A stretch of DNA of 48,212 nt from J084 sp964471405 (GCA_964471405.1 CAYYGH010000011.1:1-48212), one strand, 5' to 3'. Shown: positions 25,857 through 34,633, numbered from the stretch's first letter. Notes: generated by a model from the letters alone, not told the origin. Numbers and translations are program-made.

Positions 25857-27773
25857 CTAGCGCGCAGGAGGGCCTTCCTGTTCCTGCGGGCCGGGGATGA
25901 GCCCCATCATGATCTCCTTCCAGATCATCGCCGGCAGGCTGCCACCCGTAACACCCTTCATGGGGCTGTTATCATCATTGCCCACCCAGACACCGGCCAG
26001 ATGCCCCGGGATGAATCCCACGAAAACGGCATCGCGAAAGTCCTGCGTCGTTCCCGTCTTGCCGGCCGCCGCCACGCCGGGCAACGCGGCGCGCCGTGCC
26101 GTGCCCTCAGCCACCACCCCGCGCAGCAGATGCCGCATCGTCCGCCGCAAGGGACGGGCAAGCACGGGCAGCCCCTCCTCTTTCGGCCGGTAGCGATAGA
26201 GCACGGGGCCATTCTCGGCCCGCACCTCCAGCACCAGATAGGGATCCACCGGCAGCCCGCCATTCTCGAAGGGGGCGTAGGCGGCCACGAGATGGAGCAG
26301 CCGCACCTCCTGGGCGCCCAGCGCAAGAGAGGGCAAGGGCCGCAACGGCTCCTGCAATCCCAGCCGATGGGCCATGGCGACCACGGCCTCGGGCTTGACG
26401 GCCAGGATGAGGCGAACCGCAACACTGTTGAGAGAGTGCACGAAGGCCTCATAAAGGGTCACCGGTCCACGATAGCGATCGTCGAAATTTCTCGGCTGCC
26501 AGTCACCGACGCGGATCGGGGCATCGGGCAGCACGTCATCCGGCGAATAACCGGCCTCAAGCGCGGCCGCATACAGAAAAGGTTTCATCGCCGAGCCGGG
26601 CTGTCGGCGCGCCTGGAAAACCCGATCGAACTGACTCTGCCGCCAGTCTCGCCCGCCCACATAGGCCTCGATGGCGCCATCCGGAAGCATGACGACGGCC
26701 GCACCCTGATGAGCGTTCCGGACATCCCCCGAGCGCGCCAGCACATCGCGCAGCACGCGCTGGGCCCGACGCTGCAGATCGGGGCGAATGGTGGTCAGGA
26801 TCCGCACGGATCCCGACCAGCCTCCGGTCAGGCGTTCAGCCTCGCGCAGCGCGCGGTCGGTCGCATAGCGGACATTTGCGCCCAGCCCTCGGCGCAAGCG
26901 TGGGGGACCGGCGGCAATCGCCCGCTCGACCTGCTGCCGGGACAGATAGCCGGCCCGCTGCATCGCCGGCAGGACCACGCGACGGGCGCGCTCCCAGGCT
27001 CCTTCGAGATTGGCAAGCGGCTGAAGGCGCGAAGGCGCCTTGAGAAGGCCGGCCAACACGGCCGCTTCGCGCAGATTCAGCTGCTGCGCCCCATGGCCGA
27101 AGAAGCTGCGCGAGGCCGCATCAATGCCATAGGCACCCGCCCCGAAATAGGCGCGATTGAGGTAGAGGGCGACAATCTCCTCTTTCGTCAGCTTTTCTTC
27201 GAGATAAAGCGCCAGCAGCAATTCCCTCACCTTGCGCGAAAGCGAGCGTTCAGGTGTCAGGAACAGATTCTTGGCCAGCTGCTGGGTGATCGTGCTGCCC
27301 CCCTGCACCAGGCGGCCTGCCCGCAAATTCGTCCATGCCGCCCGCGCGATTCCGACAAGGTCTATCCCATGGTGATGGAAGAAGCGCCGATCCTCGGTGG
27401 CCACCACCGCCTGGATCATCACCTCCGGAATCCGGTCCGGCGGCAGAGCCTGCCCGGGAGCAGGCCCATAGGTCGTCAGCACGCTGCCATCGACGGCCAG
27501 CACCGTTACCCGCACCGGTTCGGGCAGAGGGGGAGGATGAGCGATGTCCGGCAGGTCCCGGGCCATCCAGAGCACCCACAGCAGGCCGAAAAAGATCAGC
27601 CAGACCAGAATCACCAGAACCAGTCGCCAGACCCGCAGGCCCTGGCGTGGGGTGGGAGGGCGTCTTTTTTGCTCCCCCGGCGCAGGCAGCCGACCTGCCT
27701 GCGATGCGGCCTGCCGAGCCCGTGTCTTCCGGGAACCGGTCCGCCGGCCGGATGGCCGTCCGTCTCTAGTCAT
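25857..27773 (-). CDS. Class A penicillin-binding protein (PBP1-type, bifunctional)
   Basis: A 638-residue inner-membrane enzyme that polymerises and crosslinks peptidoglycan. A basic cytoplasmic tail (1-48) and one membrane segment (about 50-70) come first. The GT51 glycosyltransferase follows, with Glu127 in TEDRRFFHHHGID and GGSTITQQLAKN. The transpeptidase has S394-A-M-K397, S447-L-N449 and K572-T-G574. Length and layout fit a PBP1A/1B-like protein without the OB domain of long PBP1A. GGGAGG precedes ATG 27773, which lies inside the 3' end of the cupin gene (8-base overlap). Confidence 0.92.
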   Translation of the reverse strand: MTRDGRPSGRRTGSRKTRARQAASQAGRLPAPGEQKRRPPTPRQGLRVWRLVLVILVWLIFFGLLWVLWMARDLPDIAHPPPLPEPVRVTVLAVDGSVLTTYGPAPGQALPPDRIPEVMIQAVVATEDRRFFHHHGIDLVGIARAAWTNLRAGRLVQGGSTITQQLAKNLFLTPERSLSRKVRELLLALYLEEKLTKEEIVALYLNRAYFGAGAYGIDAASRSFFGHGAQQLNLREAAVLAGLLKAPSRLQPLANLEGAWERARRVVLPAMQRAGYLSRQQVERAIAAGPPRLRRGLGANVRYATDRALREAERLTGGWSGSVRILTTIRPDLQRRAQRVLRDVLARSGDVRNAHQGAAVVMLPDGAIEAYVGGRDWRQSQFDRVFQARRQPGSAMKPFLYAAALEAGYSPDDVLPDAPIRVGDWQPRNFDDRYRGPVTLYEAFVHSLNSVAVRLILAVKPEAVVAMAHRLGLQEPLRPLPSLALGAQEVRLLHLVAAYAPFENGGLPVDPYLVLEVRAENGPVLYRYRPKEEGLPVLARPLRRTMRHLLRGVVAEGTARRAALPGVAAAGKTGTTQDFRDAVFVGFIPGHLAGVWVGNDDNSPMKGVTGGSLPAMIWKEIMMGLIPGPQEQEGPPAR

Positions 27774-28245
27774 GATCCTCCCAGGGACGCCCGTCGCGGT
27801 GCCGGAATATCGGCGTCTTTCCGGCGTAGCGCCCGGGCGTAAAGACCATGTCGATGTCGGAATAGGCGCCCCAATCGCCATCATCACGACTGCCGATGGC
27901 CAGCAACACCGCCTCTTCCCGGCTGCGGTTCTGGAAATGGTGACCGTTCCTGTCGCCGGCCGGAAAGGCGGCACATTCACCGGCGACAAGGGGCGTTTCC
28001 CCCTCATCCGTCACCAGCACCACCTCGCCCGCCACCACGTAGACGAACTCGTCCTCGCGCGCATGCCAGTGGCGCTGGCTGGACCAGCTCCCGGGCGGAA
28101 GAGTGACAAGATTGACACCGAATTGCGTCAGCCCGCCTGCCAGCCCCAACGCCCGGGATCGGCGCGCCCGGCAGGGCTCATCATGGGGAGGCGGATAGCC
28201 GGACCCCACCCGTTCCGGCACGGCAGCGATGTCGATCTTGCCCAT
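27766..28245 (-). CDS. Cupin-domain protein
   Basis: A 159-residue single-domain cupin. Motif 1 is HWHAREDEFVYVVAGEV with metal-ligand residues His, His and Glu. Motif 2 around PLVAGECAAFPAGDRNGHHFQN ends with the fourth ligand His. It probably binds a metal and a small polar substrate; such proteins range from isomerases to sensor-like binders, and no specific activity can be read. AAAGGAG lies ahead of ATG 28245. Its last codons overlap the start of the penicillin-binding protein gene, so the two are probably translated together. Confidence 0.8.
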   Translation of the reverse strand: MGKIDIAAVPERVGSGYPPPHDEPCRARRSRALGLAGGLTQFGVNLVTLPPGSWSSQRHWHAREDEFVYVVAGEVVLVTDEGETPLVAGECAAFPAGDRNGHHFQNRSREEAVLLAIGSRDDGDWGAYSDIDMVFTPGRYAGKTPIFRHRDGRPWEDHD

Positions 28246-28404
28246 GAATCATGGCTCCTTTGCCCTGCTGATCGCCGGTCAGCCGCACTCTGTCGTTTTC
28301 CTCCGACCGGCCGTCCTCCCCCCATAAAGGATTCCGGCAGCCCCGGAAAGGACGGGGCCGAAATCTTCTCGCCGAGTGGCGGAATGACAGCACCTTCGGA
28401 CCGG

Positions 28405-29199
28405 CTAGAAGGGCTCTGCGATGGTGGCCCCTCCATCCACTACGACCGTCTCCCCCGTCATGAAGCGGCCGGCCGGCCCCGCCAGCATCACGGCCACGCC
28501 CGCAATGTCGATCGGCTCTCCGATCCGGCGCAAAGGAGTCAGCCTTTCCACATAGCTGCGGATTTTCGGATCCTCCCACAGAGCCCGGGCGAAATCCGTC
28601 TTGACCAGTCCCGGCGCGATCGCATTCACCCGCACCCCCTTCGGGGACCATTCCACTGCCAGATTGCGGACGAGCTGCATGTCGGCCGCCTTCGAGATCG
28701 CATAAAGACCGATGTTCTTCGATCCCTTCAGCCCTGCGATCGAGGAGACGATGATGATCGCGCCATCCCCCCGCTCGGCCATCTCGGGCAGCACCAGATG
28801 AGCGAGATTCATGTTGGCGCGCACATTGTTGTGCATGATCTTGTGAAAGACCGCATCGGTCGTTTCGGCCATCGAGCCATAAACCGGATTGGAAGCGGCG
28901 TTGCAGACCAGGATGTCCACCTGGCCGAAGGCCCGGCGCGTCTCGGCCACAAGATTTTCAAGGGCGGCATTGTCGGAGATGTTGCAGCAGACCGCGATTG
29001 CCTCGCCCCCCGCCTCCCGGATGCCGGCCGCAACCGCCTCGCAGGCCTCCTGCTTGCGGGAGGAGATGACGACGCGCGCCCCATGAGCGGCCAAGGCTTC
29101 TGCGATCGCCCGCCCGATGCCGCGCGATGATCCCGTCACGATCGCTGTCCTGCCCGACAGCGAAAAAAGCTCACGATAGCAAGCCAGCACATCGCTCAT
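28405..29199 (-). CDS. Classical short-chain dehydrogenase/reductase
   Basis: A 264-residue NAD(P)-dependent oxidoreductase with the nucleotide motif TGSSRGIG (22-29), NAAS at 100-103 and the catalytic Ser152/153, Tyr166 and Lys170 (YAISK). APGLVKTDF and a C-terminal MTGETVVVDGG are typical of FabG-like members. The MaoC-like gene 83 bases upstream on the same strand suggests that both act on acyl-CoA/ACP or a related hydroxyacyl substrate. The exact substrate is unknown. Confidence 0.88.
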   Translation of the reverse strand: MSDVLACYRELFSLSGRTAIVTGSSRGIGRAIAEALAAHGARVVISSRKQEACEAVAAGIREAGGEAIAVCCNISDNAALENLVAETRRAFGQVDILVCNAASNPVYGSMAETTDAVFHKIMHNNVRANMNLAHLVLPEMAERGDGAIIIVSSIAGLKGSKNIGLYAISKAADMQLVRNLAVEWSPKGVRVNAIAPGLVKTDFARALWEDPKIRSYVERLTPLRRIGEPIDIAGVAVMLAGPAGRFMTGETVVVDGGATIAEPF

Positions 29200-29282
29200 G
29201 GCGCATCACCCTTCAATCCGCTTCGATTCCCTCGCTCCTGCCGCCTTGCCGGCCCTGCGTTTGCCGGCTGTCGGAAGCCTCC

Positions 29283-29759
29283 TCACTCTTCCCGGGGAAA
29301 GAGCAGAAAGACCTGATCGGCCACACAGGCCGGCTTGTCACCCCCTTCGATTTCCACGGCTGCGGCAATCGTGCATTTGAGCGAGCCCATCGGCCCTTCC
29401 TCCACGGCCTTCAGCCGCGCACGCCCCCTCAGGCGGCTGCCGACAGGGACCGGCGCGGGAAATCGCACCCGCTCGCAACCATAATTGATGATCTGGCGGA
29501 TCGGCAGCCCCGCGAAGGCTCCATCAAGAAAGGCCGGGAGCAGGGAAAGTGTCAGGAACCCGTGCGCGATCGGACCACCAAAGGGACTTTCACGCCGGGC
29601 CCGCTCCACATCCACATGGATCCACTGATGGTCCCGCGTCGTGTCCGCAAAGGCATTCACCATGTCCTGGGTGACGGTCAGCCAGTTCGAACAGACCAGC
29701 TCTTCCCCGATTCGACCGGCCAGACCGGAAACGAGTCCCTTGCCAGCTGCATCACGCAT
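29283..29759 (-). CDS. MaoC-like (R)-specific enoyl-CoA hydratase
   Basis: A 158-residue hot-dog-fold hydratase. The hydratase-2 motif is clear: Asp43 and His48 in ADTTRDHQWIHVDVERA, followed by PFGGPIAHGFLTLSL. Such enzymes add water to trans-2-enoyl-CoA to give (R)-3-hydroxyacyl-CoA, feeding polyester synthesis or fatty-acid metabolism. The SDR gene downstream is a natural partner for the next redox step. It is the first gene of the minus-strand group and diverges from the DUF885 gene. Confidence 0.87.
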   Translation of the reverse strand: MRDAAGKGLVSGLAGRIGEELVCSNWLTVTQDMVNAFADTTRDHQWIHVDVERARRESPFGGPIAHGFLTLSLLPAFLDGAFAGLPIRQIINYGCERVRFPAPVPVGSRLRGRARLKAVEEGPMGSLKCTIAAAVEIEGGDKPACVADQVFLLFPREE

Positions 29760-29823
29760 CGTCGTCCTTCACTCCTGCCAGAACCAACTATCGTTCGATT
29801 GCAATCCCGCACTATCGCCTTGA

Positions 29824-29938
29824 GCTTGCAAGTCCCCCCGGTGAGCGGGCAATAATGGGGAAGGTGATGTTGCCCGCAGGAGCCGGCCGCTTGCAAGAGC
29901 ACACCCCACCTGCATTTCGACAGGCTCCAGATGTCGAA
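29824..29938. promoter_or_regulatory. Repeated and inverted elements between maoC-like and DUF885 genes
   Basis: GCTTGCAAG occurs at 29824-29832 and again at 29889-29897, each containing the palindrome CTTGCAAG. Between them GCGGGCAA (29845-29852) and TTGCCCGC (29870-29877) form a 17-base-spaced inverted repeat. After them TTCGACA (29916-29922) and TGTCGAA (29932-29938) form another with a 9-base spacer. The position between divergent starts suggests operators. Confidence 0.45.
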
Positions 29939-29998
29939 CCTGCAGGGCATCACCTGGGCCGAAATCGCGACCATCCGGCTGAGAACAGGGAGCATGGC

Positions 29999-31903
29999 AT
30001 GTTCGTGTTGAGCGCAAGAAGAACGAAACGGGAGGATCGCCGGTGGCGCATCGGGCTCGGGTGTCTCGTGATTCTTCTGGCGGTCGTGCCTGGCGCCTGT
30101 GAACGGGATGCCGAGCACAAATCGCCTGCACCCAAAACGGATTCAGCCGGTCAGGCTTCGCCGTCGCCCTCTCTTTCCGCTGCCGACCGGCGGGCGATGG
30201 CCTTCTTCGAGGGGGCGTTTGATGAGCGTCTGGCCCGCTCGCCCATGTATCAGAGCATGCTGGGCATCACCGATCAGGCCGACCGCTGGGACGACCTGTC
30301 CGATTCTTATGCTGATGAGACCGTCGCCCTGTGGCGCAGACAGCTTGCCGCTCTCCACGCCATCGATCCCGCTACCCTTTCGCCCCGGCTCCGCCTTTCC
30401 TATCGGCTGTTCGAGAAGCTCACCGAGCAGGCCATCGCGAACGACCGCTGGCGACATTACGGGTATCTCGTCAATCAGATGTTCGGCTGGCAGCAGCGCA
30501 TTCCGAGCTTCCTGATCAACATCCACCGCATTGCCAACGAGCGCGATGCCCGGGCCTATATCGCGCGGCTGGAACGGGTCCCGCCCCTCATGGACCAGCT
30601 CATCGCCCAGCTTCGCCTGCGTGAGGAGGAAGGCATCGTGCCTCCGCGCTTCGTCTTTCCCATCGTGATCGAAGCGGCACGGCGGGTCATCACGGGCGCC
30701 CCCTTTGATGAGGCGGCTCCTCCTTCCGCTCTCTGGCAGGACTTCAAGGCCAAGACGGCCCGCCTCGCCATCCCGGAAGACCGGCGGGAAGCCCTGCTCG
30801 TCCAGGCCCGTCATGCCCTGACCCATGCCGTCAAGCCGGCCTATGAGCGGTTGATCGCCTTCCTTCAGGAACAGGAAAAACGGGCCGATGACCGGGCCGG
30901 CGTGTGGAAGCTGCCGGATGGCGCAGCCTACTATCAAAATCGCCTCCAGACATATACCACCACACGCCTGACCGCCGACCAGATCCACGACATCGGCCTT
31001 CAGCATGTGGCCCGCATTCACGAGGAAATGCGCGCCATCATGAAGCGTGTCGGCTTCACCGGCACGCTTCAGGAATTTTTCGCCCTCATGCGCTCCGATC
31101 CCCACTTCTATCTGCCGGAAAGCGAGGAAGGGCGCGCCGCCTATCTGGCGCGGGCACGGCGCATCATCGCCCGGATGCGGGAAAAGCTGCCCGAATACTT
31201 CGGACGGCTGCCGAAGGCGGATCTCGTGGTCAAAAGGGTCGAGCCCTTCCGCGAGCGGGCCGCCGGCAAGGCCTTCTATCAGCAGCCGGCGCCGGACGGC
31301 TCCAGACCCGGCACCTATTATGTCAATCTCTACCGGATGGCGGACATGCCCACCTATCAGATGGAAGCGCTGGCCTATCATGAGGGCGTGCCCGGCCACC
31401 ACCTCCAGATCGCGATTGCCCAGGAATTGCAGGGCATTCCCCGCTTCCAGCGCTTCGCCCGCTTTACCGCCTATACCGAGGGCTGGGGACTTTATGCGGA
31501 ATATCTGCCCAAGGAGATGGGCTTCTACCAGGACCCCTATTCGGACTTCGGACGCCTGGCGATGGAGCTGTGGCGCGCCGTGCGGCTGGTGGTGGATACC
31601 GGCATCCATGCGAAGAAATGGACGCGCGAGCAGGCGATCCGCTATCATCTCGACAACACGCCCAACCCGAAAGGCGATATCGTCAAGGCCGTGGAACGCT
31701 ATATCGTCATGCCCGGCCAGGCGACCGCCTATCTGATCGGCAAGGAAAAAATCCTTCAGTTGCGGGAGCGGGCGAAGGCCGAAATGGGCTCGGCCTTCGA
31801 CATCCGGGCCTTCCACGATCACGTGCTGGAAAACGGCCCTCTTCCCCTCGACATCCTGGAAGAGCGCATCATGGCCTGGGCCCGAAGGAAAGCCGGCTCC
31901 TGA
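29999..31903 (+). CDS. DUF885-family exported metallopeptidase-like protein
   Basis: A 634-residue protein with an N-terminal signal ending near VPGAC; Cys34 could be lipidated, though the -3 Pro makes the lipobox imperfect. The conserved core YHEGVPGHHLQ (His461-Glu462, His467-His468) and the later AYTEGWGLYAEYL form a zinc-peptidase-like site characteristic of DUF885. Family members are thought to be metallopeptidases, but substrates are mostly unknown. ATG 29999 has AGGGAG six bases upstream; an in-frame start 144 bases earlier would place untypical sequence before the signal. It is transcribed alone. Confidence 0.85.
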   Translation: MFVLSARRTKREDRRWRIGLGCLVILLAVVPGACERDAEHKSPAPKTDSAGQASPSPSLSAADRRAMAFFEGAFDERLARSPMYQSMLGITDQADRWDDLSDSYADETVALWRRQLAALHAIDPATLSPRLRLSYRLFEKLTEQAIANDRWRHYGYLVNQMFGWQQRIPSFLINIHRIANERDARAYIARLERVPPLMDQLIAQLRLREEEGIVPPRFVFPIVIEAARRVITGAPFDEAAPPSALWQDFKAKTARLAIPEDRREALLVQARHALTHAVKPAYERLIAFLQEQEKRADDRAGVWKLPDGAAYYQNRLQTYTTTRLTADQIHDIGLQHVARIHEEMRAIMKRVGFTGTLQEFFALMRSDPHFYLPESEEGRAAYLARARRIIARMREKLPEYFGRLPKADLVVKRVEPFRERAAGKAFYQQPAPDGSRPGTYYVNLYRMADMPTYQMEALAYHEGVPGHHLQIAIAQELQGIPRFQRFARFTAYTEGWGLYAEYLPKEMGFYQDPYSDFGRLAMELWRAVRLVVDTGIHAKKWTREQAIRYHLDNTPNPKGDIVKAVERYIVMPGQATAYLIGKEKILQLRERAKAEMGSAFDIRAFHDHVLENGPLPLDILEERIMAWARRKAGS

Positions 31904-32300
31904 ACGTCCTTTCACAACACTTCCCCCCCCCTCGAAGGCCGAGAGAGACCGGGGGCGGGATGGGCTTTAGGGTGTGCACCGGAAAATGCGGGACGCAGAA
32001 CGGAACGTCTCGATTCTTTCAGGGGACCGGATCACCCTTCCGCCAGTGCGAAATCATCGCATGAAGCGACAAATGATGAAGGGGAAGGCCGGCTGCTGGC
32101 ACGTTTTTGTGCGCCGTATCATTGCGTCGTATCATAATGGGACAAATCCGGGCCGTCTTCCGTCTTGCCGATGGTTTCCAATTCGTTAAAATTTTCGACA
32201 AATGCGCATCAGATGGTGCCTTTCTCATAGGCAGGCCGTGGTGGGCATGGTATAAGTGCCGGGTCTCATTCTCGGTTCCGATTGAGGGAAGGGATGGCGC
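31904..32300. other. Intergenic region of 397 bases, no gene recognised
   Basis: No plausible coding frame is seen. The stretch is less GC-rich than its surroundings, with an AT-rich patch around 32178-32200 (GTTAAAATTTTCG). An extended -10 box lies near its end. A small RNA or long leader could be encoded, but there is no direct evidence. Confidence 0.4.
32248..32256 (+). promoter_or_regulatory. Possible extended -10 promoter element
   Basis: TGG followed by TATAAG resembles the extended -10 sequence TGnTATAAT. It lies about 50 bases before the next GTG start. No clear -35 is present. Confidence 0.35.
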
Positions 32301-32921
32301 GTGGTTCTGTCATGGTTCGGCAGTCTTGGACTGGTGGTGGCGCTGTCATTGACGGCGGCGCTTCCATCGCGGCTTGACCATGCATCCGAGCATGAGGGTG
32401 TCGCCTATCGTGCGCTGCCCTGCGGGCTGGATGCCCTGGCAGCGCGGCTTGCGCATGAACGGGGCTGGCGCGACATCGGCCAGGCAGTGACCCGCGACGC
32501 GCGCTTGCAGGCCGAACTGGCGGACATGATGCCGGCCTTCGATCTGGCCTTTGTGCATGACCGCAGCCATGGCGTGCTGCTGGTCCAGGGCTCGCTGCTT
32601 GACGAGCCGCAGGAGGGCGTACCCGATGCCGCCTTCTGGGAAGGGATGGTGGCCGAAACGCGCCAGGCCTGCCTGGCCAGCGGTGTTTCCTGCACCGTCG
32701 AGCGGCTGAAGGATGCACCCTACGGCATTGCCGCCCGCACGGAGCTCAAGGAGGGCGATCAGCCGCTCCGCCGGATCACCGTCGCCTTCATTGCCCCCAA
32801 TTCCTGCTCCTATGCCATCCAATTCTCGGGTCCCGAGCGCAGCTTCAGCGAGCAGGACTGGCAGGAGCTGACGCACCGCCTTGCGTCGCTGCGCAAGATC
32901 GTCGTCAAGGCCCGTCCTTGA
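32301..32921 (+). CDS. Hypothetical exported protein
   Basis: A 206-residue protein with a short hydrophobic signal at residues 3-22 and three cysteines (Cys41 plus the pair in QACLASGVSC) that may form disulfides in the periplasm. I recognise no family. Starting at GTG 32301 is supported by GGGAAGGG seven bases upstream. An ATG seven bases before it is in another frame and gives only 27 codons. It is convergent with the DUF389 gene. Confidence 0.65.
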   Translation: MVLSWFGSLGLVVALSLTAALPSRLDHASEHEGVAYRALPCGLDALAARLAHERGWRDIGQAVTRDARLQAELADMMPAFDLAFVHDRSHGVLLVQGSLLDEPQEGVPDAAFWEGMVAETRQACLASGVSCTVERLKDAPYGIAARTELKEGDQPLRRITVAFIAPNSCSYAIQFSGPERSFSEQDWQELTHRLASLRKIVVKARP

Positions 32922-32933
32922 GGGATGCGGCGG

Positions 32934-32948
32934 GCGCCGGGCCGGCGC
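32934..32948. repeat. Inverted repeat between convergent genes
   Basis: GCGCCGG-G-CCGGCGC is a perfect seven-base inverted repeat in the 37 bases separating two convergent stop codons. It could act as a bidirectional transcript-end hairpin but has no U-tract. Confidence 0.35.
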
Positions 32949-32958
32949 TCGCTCATCC

Positions 32959-33969
32959 TCAGCCGATGCGCGGCCCGAAAGCGAGCGCCGCCGCGAGCAC
33001 CGCCAGCATCGCTCCCCACACCGCCAGACTCCAGCGCACCGACTGTTCGGCCGCGCGCCGCTCAAGCCAGGTCCGGGGCTTGACCCCGCGCCAGAGCAGC
33101 ATGAGCTGGCCCGAGATGTTGAGGGCGACGACGTTGACGGCGAACAGCATCAGCGCCGCGGCCGCCTCGCCGAATCTTCCCGCGCCGGCCATGACGCCCG
33201 CCGTCACCGCGGGCGGCAGCAGCGCGGCGGCCACCATCACGCCGACGAGGCTCGCCTTCGCGCCGCTGAGCAGCGAAAGCGCCGCGGCCGCTCCCGAGGC
33301 GAGCGCGAGGATCACCGACGACCAGCCGACCCTGGTGCGCAGCATCAGCTCGGTGCTTTCCACCCGGTCCGGAAAGACCGCCCCCACGATGGCGCCGATG
33401 CCGAGGGCGATGAGAAGCCCCGCCACGCCGTTGCGCGCCGCGCGCGCGATGAGGTGCCGGTCGCCCAGCACCGCGCCGAGGGACAGCGCGAGCTGGGTGG
33501 ACAGCAGCGGCGCGATGACCATGGCGCCGATCACCACCGCCACATTGTCCTCCATCAGACCCACCGCCGCCACCACCGCGGACAGCGCCGTAAAAATCAG
33601 GAAGTCGCGGCCGATCCCCAGCCCGGAGACGACGTCGTCATAAAGCTCCTCGCGCGAACCGTAGTCGGAGTCGGCCTTGCGCCCCGCCTCGTCGGCCTCC
33701 TCCTCCCCTTCCCGGCGCGCGAGCGGCAGGCTCGCCTCCACCGGCAGGATGACGAGCCGCCAGTCATCGCCCGCGGGCGCGAGCACCGCCTGGAGTGCGT
33801 CGATGAGCTCCTGGCGGCCCTGCTTGCCGACGAGGACCGTGAATTCCACCTCGTCCTCGCCGGCGCGGCGGCTCCAGTGCAGGGGATCGTGGGCCTCGAG
33901 CACCCGTTCAACGTCGCCGCTCCAGCGCTTCGGCAGGACGATTCTGAGCTCGCGCAGATCCGTCTCCAT
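32959..33969 (-). CDS. DUF389 / TIGR00341-type membrane protein
   Basis: A 336-residue protein with a soluble N-terminal domain of about 110 residues (LRELRIVLPKRW, TVLVGKQGRQELIDAL). About six membrane helices follow from residue 130 onward (FLIFTALSAVVAAVGLMED, VIGAMVIAPLLS, ALLPPAVTAG). These segments match the DUF389 family, whose function is not established. GGGAGG precedes ATG 33969; a 19-codon longer frame exists. The gene looks even richer in GC than its neighbours, a weak hint of a different origin. Confidence 0.82.
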   Translation of the reverse strand: METDLRELRIVLPKRWSGDVERVLEAHDPLHWSRRAGEDEVEFTVLVGKQGRQELIDALQAVLAPAGDDWRLVILPVEASLPLARREGEEEADEAGRKADSDYGSREELYDDVVSGLGIGRDFLIFTALSAVVAAVGLMEDNVAVVIGAMVIAPLLSTQLALSLGAVLGDRHLIARAARNGVAGLLIALGIGAIVGAVFPDRVESTELMLRTRVGWSSVILALASGAAAALSLLSGAKASLVGVMVAAALLPPAVTAGVMAGAGRFGEAAAALMLFAVNVVALNISGQLMLLWRGVKPRTWLERRAAEQSVRWSLAVWGAMLAVLAAALAFGPRIG

Positions 33970-34019
33970 GGCCCGTCCTCCCTTGCGCCGCGGGCCGCCG
34001 CCGCGCACCGTCCCCTCCC

Positions 34020-34045
34020 TTGACAAGCCCCGGGGCGCTTGTCAA
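34020..34045. promoter_or_regulatory. Perfect 9-bp inverted repeat upstream of the sdh operon
   Basis: TTGACAAGC (34020-34028) and GCTTGTCAA (34037-34045) are separated by eight bases. Each arm carries TTGACA reading inward, but neither has a good -10 at 16-18 bases. It sits between the divergent DUF389 and sdhC starts, and operator-like dyad symmetry is the simplest reading. Confidence 0.5.
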
Positions 34046-34149
34046 ACAGGACATCGGCTTTTCGAACCGAACCAGGAGCTTGGCGCACCGGCGCCCGTCT
34101 CGTGCCGGCGCGCGCCGGCCTTCCGGCGCAAGACGAAGAGGGACCCGCC

Positions 34150-34545
34150 ATGGCCGAAGTCCACCGTCCGCTGTCCCCGCACCTGCAGATCTGGCGCTGG
34201 GGCATGAACATGGCTTTGTCCATCCTTCACCGCGCCACGGGCGTCGCGAGTGCTGCCGGTGCCCTGGTGCTGATCTGGTGGCTTGCCGCCGTGGCGCTCG
34301 GGCCGAACTACTATGACTTTTTCCTGTCCATCATGCTCACGCCACTTGGGCGGGTCGTTCTGTTCCTGATCACCATCGCCGTGAGTTTCCATGCCATGAC
34401 CGGCATCCGTCATCTTCTGATGGATGCCGGCTTTCTGCTTGAGAAGGGCTCGGCGAATGCGGCCGGTGTTGCCATCATCCTGGCGGCATTCGCATTCGCC
34501 ATCGGCATCTGGGTTCTCGCCTACTGGTTCGCCGGGCTGATCTGA
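34150..34545 (+). CDS. sdhC: Succinate dehydrogenase cytochrome b556 subunit
   Basis: A 131-residue membrane anchor of complex II. RPLSPHLQIWRWGMNMALSILHRATGVA holds the conserved Ser and Arg near the quinone site (RPLSPHLQIW, SILHRATG). Three membrane helices follow. His in FHAMTGIRHLLMD is the expected haem ligand region. AGAGGGA lies six bases before ATG 34150. It heads the sdhC-D-A-B operon. Confidence 0.95.
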   Translation: MAEVHRPLSPHLQIWRWGMNMALSILHRATGVASAAGALVLIWWLAAVALGPNYYDFFLSIMLTPLGRVVLFLITIAVSFHAMTGIRHLLMDAGFLLEKGSANAAGVAIILAAFAFAIGIWVLAYWFAGLI

Positions 34546-34633
34546 GCCGGCCGGACGGGAGCGCCCTGCGAAGACGGGTGCGGACGGCTCCGGCACCGCT
34601 TGAAAGATGAGGCCAAGGAAAGGATCTCGTGCG

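Noticed and set aside
26001..27842. 613-codon plus-strand frame opposite the penicillin-binding protein gene
   Set aside because: The minus strand carries all PBP catalytic motifs; the plus frame is a shadow.
32294..32377. 27-codon frame starting ATG 32294 overlapping the hypothetical exported gene
   Set aside because: The purine-rich site abuts this ATG too closely, and the peptide is unremarkable. The same site fits the GTG seven bases later.
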